DNA from: Candidatus Dormiibacterota bacterium
GTDB taxonomy: Bacteria; Chloroflexota; Dormibacteria; Aeolococcales; Bog-877
NCBI GenBank assembly: GCA_027306655.1
Contig: DAHUZL010000151.1
Span: 1 to 33,396, forward strand
Reading direction: 5' to 3'
DNA: 33,396 nt
Shown: piece by piece, positions 30,374 to 33,396 of the stretch
How the letters are laid out: each line of letters starts with the position of its first letter
Position numbering within the stretch: the first letter of the stretch is position 1
Translations under genes and position numbers: made by a program
The notes under the pieces: model-generated
What the model was told of the DNA's origin: nothing
The model's input: the letters and a program-made list of their open reading frames with translations, nothing else
The model's database searches: none

Positions 30374-31144
30374 ATGGCTGCCGACGCCCTGGTCCAGCTC
30401 GCGATCGAGGGAGATGTCGCGACCGTCGTCCTCGACGCGCCCGATACCCGCAACGCCCTCTCTCAGCCGCTCCTCGCCGCGCTCCAGGCCCAGCTCGACA
30501 CCGCCCTCCGCCACCCCGGGCTGCGGACCGTGGTCCTGGGGCACACCGGTCCCGCGTTCTGCGCCGGCGCCGACCTCCGCGAGCAGCGGCGCACCGGCGG
30601 GCTGGGGGTGGCCGGCCTGGCCCCGGTCCTGCGGACGATCTGGGACGCGCCGGTGCCGGTGGTGGCCCGGGTGGGCGGCGCCGTCCGCGGCGGCGGGATG
30701 GGGCTGGTCGCCGCCTGCGACCTGGCCGTCGCCGCCGACACCGCCACCTTCGCCTTCAGCGAGGTCCGCCTCGGGGTCGCCCCGGCGGTGGTCTCGGTGG
30801 TGTGCCGCCGCAAGCTCGGGCTGGCGGCGTGCACCGAGGCCTTCCTCACCGGCGCCCCCCTGACCGCCTCCCGGGCGCACGCGATCGGGCTCGTCCATCG
30901 CACGGTGGCGCCGGACCAGCTCGAGCAGGCGGTGGCGGAGCTGGTCCGCGACCTCCACCACGGGGCACCGGGGGCGCTCGCGGCGGCGAAGCGCCTCCTC
31001 CACGATGAGCCCCTGCCGGCGCTGGAGATGGGGCTCGCCGCCATGGCCGAGCGCTCGCTGGAGCTGTTCCGCTCCGAGGAGGCGCAGGAGGGGATGGCAG
31101 CCTTCCTGGAGCGACGGCCGCCCCGCTGGGCCCCGCGGCCGTAG
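30374..31144 (+). CDS. Enoyl-CoA hydratase/isomerase family protein, methylglutaconyl-CoA hydratase-like
   Basis: 256 residues, crotonase fold. The oxyanion-hole segments are FCAGADL (62-68) and GAVRGGGMGL (102-111). Of the two catalytic Glu of typical enoyl-CoA hydratases, the first is replaced (GGGMGL instead of GGGCEL) and the second is kept as E130 in FSEVRLGVAPAVVS. The SEVxLGxxPAVxS pattern resembles methylglutaconyl-CoA hydratases of leucine breakdown, but no other leucine catabolic genes are nearby, so the substrate is open. ATG 30374 follows GGGAGG at a good distance; an in-frame ATG at 30338 has no such site. The gene converges on the ABC permease, with only 17 bases between the stops. 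Confidence 0.88.
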   Translation: MAADALVQLAIEGDVATVVLDAPDTRNALSQPLLAALQAQLDTALRHPGLRTVVLGHTGPAFCAGADLREQRRTGGLGVAGLAPVLRTIWDAPVPVVARVGGAVRGGGMGLVAACDLAVAADTATFAFSEVRLGVAPAVVSVVCRRKLGLAACTEAFLTGAPLTASRAHAIGLVHRTVAPDQLEQAVAELVRDLHHGAPGALAAAKRLLHDEPLPALEMGLAAMAERSLELFRSEEAQEGMAAFLERRPPRWAPRP

Positions 31145-31164
31145 CGGCCCGGCGCGGGGCCCTA
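31142..31164. terminator. Hairpin spanning both stop codons of convergent genes
   Basis: GGCCC (31146-31150) pairs with GGGCC (31157-31161) around a 6-base loop. The TAG stop of the plus-strand gene (31142-31144) can pair with CTA (31162-31164), which is the stop of the minus-strand permease gene, leaving one bulged C. No T-run follows. A weak bidirectional terminator is possible. Confidence 0.35.
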
Positions 31165-31965
31165 CCCTCGCCGGAAGGCTCGCACCGAGAGCGGGATGAA
31201 CACGAGCAGCAGCCCGAGCAGCCAGGCGATGGTCTGGAGGGCGGGGACGAGCGCGTCCGCGTGGCCGATGGTCAGGGCGCGGACGGCATCGACCGCCAGG
31301 CTCACCGGGTTGACGTCGGCGAAGTCGCGCACAGGGGCGGGCATGGAAGCGGTCGGGACGAAGGCAGACGACGCGAAGGTGAGCGGGAAGACCCAGATGA
31401 ACCCGGCCGACTGGGCCGTTTCGGGGTCACGGACAGTGAGGCCCACGAACGCGCTGATCCACGAGAAGACGTAGGAGAAGGCGAGCACCAGGACGAACGC
31501 GAGCGCGAGCTGGTAGACCGGCTGGCTGGGTCGGAAGCCGACGGCGAGACCGACCAGCACCATCACGATCAGCGTCATCACGTTCATCACCATGTCCGCG
31601 GCGGTGCGCCCGAGCAGCACCGCGGCGCGGGCGATCGGCAGCGACCGGAACCGGTCGACAACCCCCGCCTTGAGGTCCTCGGTCAGCCCGAGACCGGTGA
31701 CCAGGGCGCCGAAGACCGCGGTCTGGACGATGATCCCCGGCATCAGGAAGTCCACGTAGGCGACCGGTCCGGTGTGGATGGCGCCTCCGAACACGAAGCG
31801 GAACAGCAGCACGAAGATCACCGGCTGGACGAAGGAGAAGACGATGTATGTGGGCCGGCGGAGGTTCTTGCGGAGCTGACGGACCGCCATCACCCGCGTG
31901 TCACCCAGGGTCTCCGACAGGGTCAGGTGCTGCCGCTCCGACCGTGCCGCGGGGCGGGCGATCAT
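31162..31965 (-). CDS. ABC-2 type exporter permease (DrrB-like)
   Basis: 267 residues with about six membrane helices; the first follows RRPTYIVFSFVQP. The ABC-2 features LMPGIIVQTAVFGAL, DRFRSLPIARAAVLLGR and FVPTASMPAPVRDFADVNPVS are typical of DrrB/daunorubicin-resistance-type permeases. With the ATPase it should form an exporter for a drug, lipid or other hydrophobic compound. The ATG overlaps the ATPase stop (ATGA), so the two are co-translated. The substrate is unknown. Confidence 0.93.
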   Translation of the reverse strand: MIARPAARSERQHLTLSETLGDTRVMAVRQLRKNLRRPTYIVFSFVQPVIFVLLFRFVFGGAIHTGPVAYVDFLMPGIIVQTAVFGALVTGLGLTEDLKAGVVDRFRSLPIARAAVLLGRTAADMVMNVMTLIVMVLVGLAVGFRPSQPVYQLALAFVLVLAFSYVFSWISAFVGLTVRDPETAQSAGFIWVFPLTFASSAFVPTASMPAPVRDFADVNPVSLAVDAVRALTIGHADALVPALQTIAWLLGLLLVFIPLSVRAFRRG

Positions 31966-32957
31966 GCGCCCTCCAGCGCGACCCGGCGATCGTCGCGATC
32001 ACGGGGGCGGGCGGGACGGCCGGTCAAGGACAGGAACACGTCGTCGAGGCTGGGCTGCTGCAGCTCGACGGCGGCGATCGGCACCCGCCGCACGTCGAGC
32101 CGGCGGACGGCTTCGGCGGACGCGTCGGGGTCGGCGACGGCGAGACGGATCTCGCTGGCGGTGGAGTCGATCCGGGGCGCGTCGTGGGCGGCGAGGTCGG
32201 CGAGCAGGGCGCCGGCGTCGCCGACCGTGGCCGGATCGCGCAGGCGGACCGTCAGCACGAAGGTCCCGATCGCGGCCTTGAGCTCGGCGGCGGTGCCGAG
32301 AGCCGCGATCCGTCCGTGGTCCACGACCGCGATCCGCTGGGCCAGGCGGTCGGCCTCCTCCAGGTACTGGGTGGTCAGCAGCACGGTGGTGCCGCCGCGG
32401 CCGAGCTCGTCCACGATGGTCCAGAGCTCCTGCCGGGAGCGGGGGTCGAGGCTGGTGCTGGGCTCGTCGAGCAGGAGCACCGGCGGCCGTCCCGCCAGGC
32501 TCGCGCCCAGGTCGAGCCGGCGCCGCATCCCCCCCGAGTAGGTGGACACGCGCCGATTGGCCGCCTCGGCGAGACCGAACCGCTCGAGCACGTCGCCGGC
32601 GCGTCGGCGTGCCTCGCCGGCGGGGAGACGATACAGACGCCCGATCATCTCCAGGTTCTCGCGCCCGGTTAGCTCGGCGTCGATGGCGGCGAACTGGCCG
32701 GCCAGACCGATCCGCCGGCGCACCGCCAGCGGTTCGGCGACGACATCGTGGCCCAGCACCCGGGCATGGCCCCCGCTGGGACGAAGCAGGGTCGCGAGGA
32801 TGCGCACGAGAGTGGTCTTGCCGGCACCGTTGGGGCCGAGCAGCCCAAAGACCGTGCCCGCCTCGACCTCGAGATCGAGGCCGTCGAGGGCCACCGTCGC
32901 GCCGTAGGACCTGGACAGTCCCTCGGCCTGGATGGCGACGGCCGCGTCGCCCCCCAT
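31962..32957 (-). CDS. ABC exporter ATP-binding protein (DrrA-like)
   Basis: 331 residues: Walker [10 protein letters not shown] (41-49), Q-loop LAGQFAAID, the signature [11 protein letters not shown], Walker B and catalytic Glu LLLDEPS, and the H-loop region [11 protein letters not shown] with Gln in place of the usual His, a common feature of the DrrA family. The C-terminal extension ends in the family block [15 protein letters not shown] 32957 shares one base with the stop of the regulator gene (TGATG). Open sequence further upstream belongs to that regulator. It energises the permease encoded directly downstream. Confidence 0.94.
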   Translation of the reverse strand: MGGDAAVAIQAEGLSRSYGATVALDGLDLEVEAGTVFGLLGPNGAGKTTLVRILATLLRPSGGHARVLGHDVVAEPLAVRRRIGLAGQFAAIDAELTGRENLEMIGRLYRLPAGEARRRAGDVLERFGLAEAANRRVSTYSGGMRRRLDLGASLAGRPPVLLLDEPSTSLDPRSRQELWTIVDELGRGGTTVLLTTQYLEEADRLAQRIAVVDHGRIAALGTAAELKAAIGTFVLTVRLRDPATVGDAGALLADLAAHDAPRIDSTASEIRLAVADPDASAEAVRRLDVRRVPIAAVELQQPSLDDVFLSLTGRPARPRDRDDRRVALEGA

Positions 32958-33396
32958 CACCTTCGACTCAATCGGGTCTGCTTGTGGCGCTCCCACTCGC
33001 CGCGCAGCTCCGGCACCCGCGCCTGCCACCAGGCGTAGAACGCGTCCAGCCCCTCCAACCGGGCCCGGCGGCCCGGGGGCTCGCCGGCGAGCGCCTGGAG
33101 TCCCTGCGCCAGCACCGCTCGCGCCGTGTGGAGCTCGCTCTGGTCGAAGACCTGCTCATCCCAGGCGTCCAGACGCAGCCGGAACCGATCAGCCCGCTCG
33201 CCCCGTACGTGGAGCCGGTCGACCAGCCGGAAGCGCACCAGCATCCCGGTGGCGCCGCTGATCGAGCCCGTGCTGGCGTCCAGCGCCTCGGCGATCTGGG
33301 CGGCGGTCTGCTCGACCGGTTCGCAGACCAGGAGCCAGCCCAGCACCCGGCCCGCCATCCGCGGCAGGCCGTGCGCCTTCGCCGTCCACCCCCCGA
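32957..33396 (-). CDS. GbsR/MarR-type transcriptional regulator, N-terminus beyond the window
   Basis: The frame is open through the right edge; the visible part is about 145 residues. Although an ATG occurs at 33358, the codons before it (GGWTAKAHGLPR) continue the family's usual opening, in which a helix and GLPRMAGRVLG precede the winged helix, so the true start is outside. The winged-helix segment is QTAAQIAEALDASTGSISGATGMLVRFRLVDRL; the rest is a helical, Trp-containing dimerisation region. It is joined to the DrrA-like gene by TGATG and probably regulates this exporter operon in response to an exported compound. Confidence 0.85.
   Translation of the reverse strand, partial: GGWTAKAHGLPRMAGRVLGWLLVCEPVEQTAAQIAEALDASTGSISGATGMLVRFRLVDRLHVRGERADRFRLRLDAWDEQVFDQSELHTARAVLAQGLQALAGEPPGRRARLEGLDAFYAWWQARVPELRGEWERHKQTRLSRR

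Overview
The window is a gene-dense stretch of chromosome with very high GC (judged by eye, not counted). GTG starts are common, neighbouring genes are often joined by a GTGA or ATGA start/stop overlap, and many genes have a TANNNT -10 box within about 10 bases of the start codon, as expected for leaderless mRNAs. I see no tRNA, rRNA, CRISPR array, insertion sequence or phage gene. The gene content (branched-chain amino-acid operon with citramalate synthase and an ACT-DUF5612-like protein, several membrane-anchored HtrA proteins, a GbsR-DrrAB efflux operon) suits a high-GC Terrabacteria lineage. A Chloroflexota or Candidatus Dormibacterota-like organism is my best guess and an actinobacterium is the alternative; the sequence alone does not settle it.

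Left part (1-8683, minus strand): a gene start cut by the left edge, a radical SAM protein joined to pyrG (CTP synthase), and two neighbouring enzyme-like proteins that have lost their catalytic residues (a metallo-beta-lactamase-fold protein and an HtrA-like protein). Then come a GNAT acetyltransferase and a two-gene unit of ilvD plus a malic enzyme with an N-terminal ACT domain.

Middle (8806-19826, plus strand): a truncated VapC-like PIN gene, then a complete attenuation region (strong promoter, 27-codon leader peptide with a Val-Leu-Val-Leu-Leu-Ile run, antiterminator and 13-bp terminator) ahead of a small unknown gene and ilvB-ilvN-ilvC-leuA-leuB-cimA-leuC-leuD. An ACT-DUF5612-like protein follows with its own likely promoter. 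With the oppositely transcribed ilvD, this covers Val and Leu synthesis and the pyruvate/citramalate route to Ile, except for the final transaminase. LeuA lacks its C-terminal feedback domain while CimA keeps one. The malic enzyme makes pyruvate, the substrate of both AHAS and CimA.

Right part: a c-di-GMP phosphodiesterase, hybrid-like histidine kinase and single-domain response regulator in one overlapping plus-strand unit (19960-23575); an orphan family-5 substrate-binding protein; then on the minus strand an SDR oxidoreductase, a rhodanese with a possible 14-codon Cys-containing leader peptide, a small PRC-barrel-like protein and two tandem active HtrA proteases with a direct-repeat operator candidate. 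An enoyl-CoA hydratase-family gene (plus) converges on a DrrAB-type ABC exporter with a GbsR/MarR-type regulator that runs off the right edge.

The most interesting signals are regulatory: the multivalent ilv attenuator with a nearly leaderless leader peptide, the cysteine mini-ORF before the rhodanese, and the consistent leaderless promoter layout. The adjacent pair of catalytically dead enzyme folds is the best protein-level oddity.
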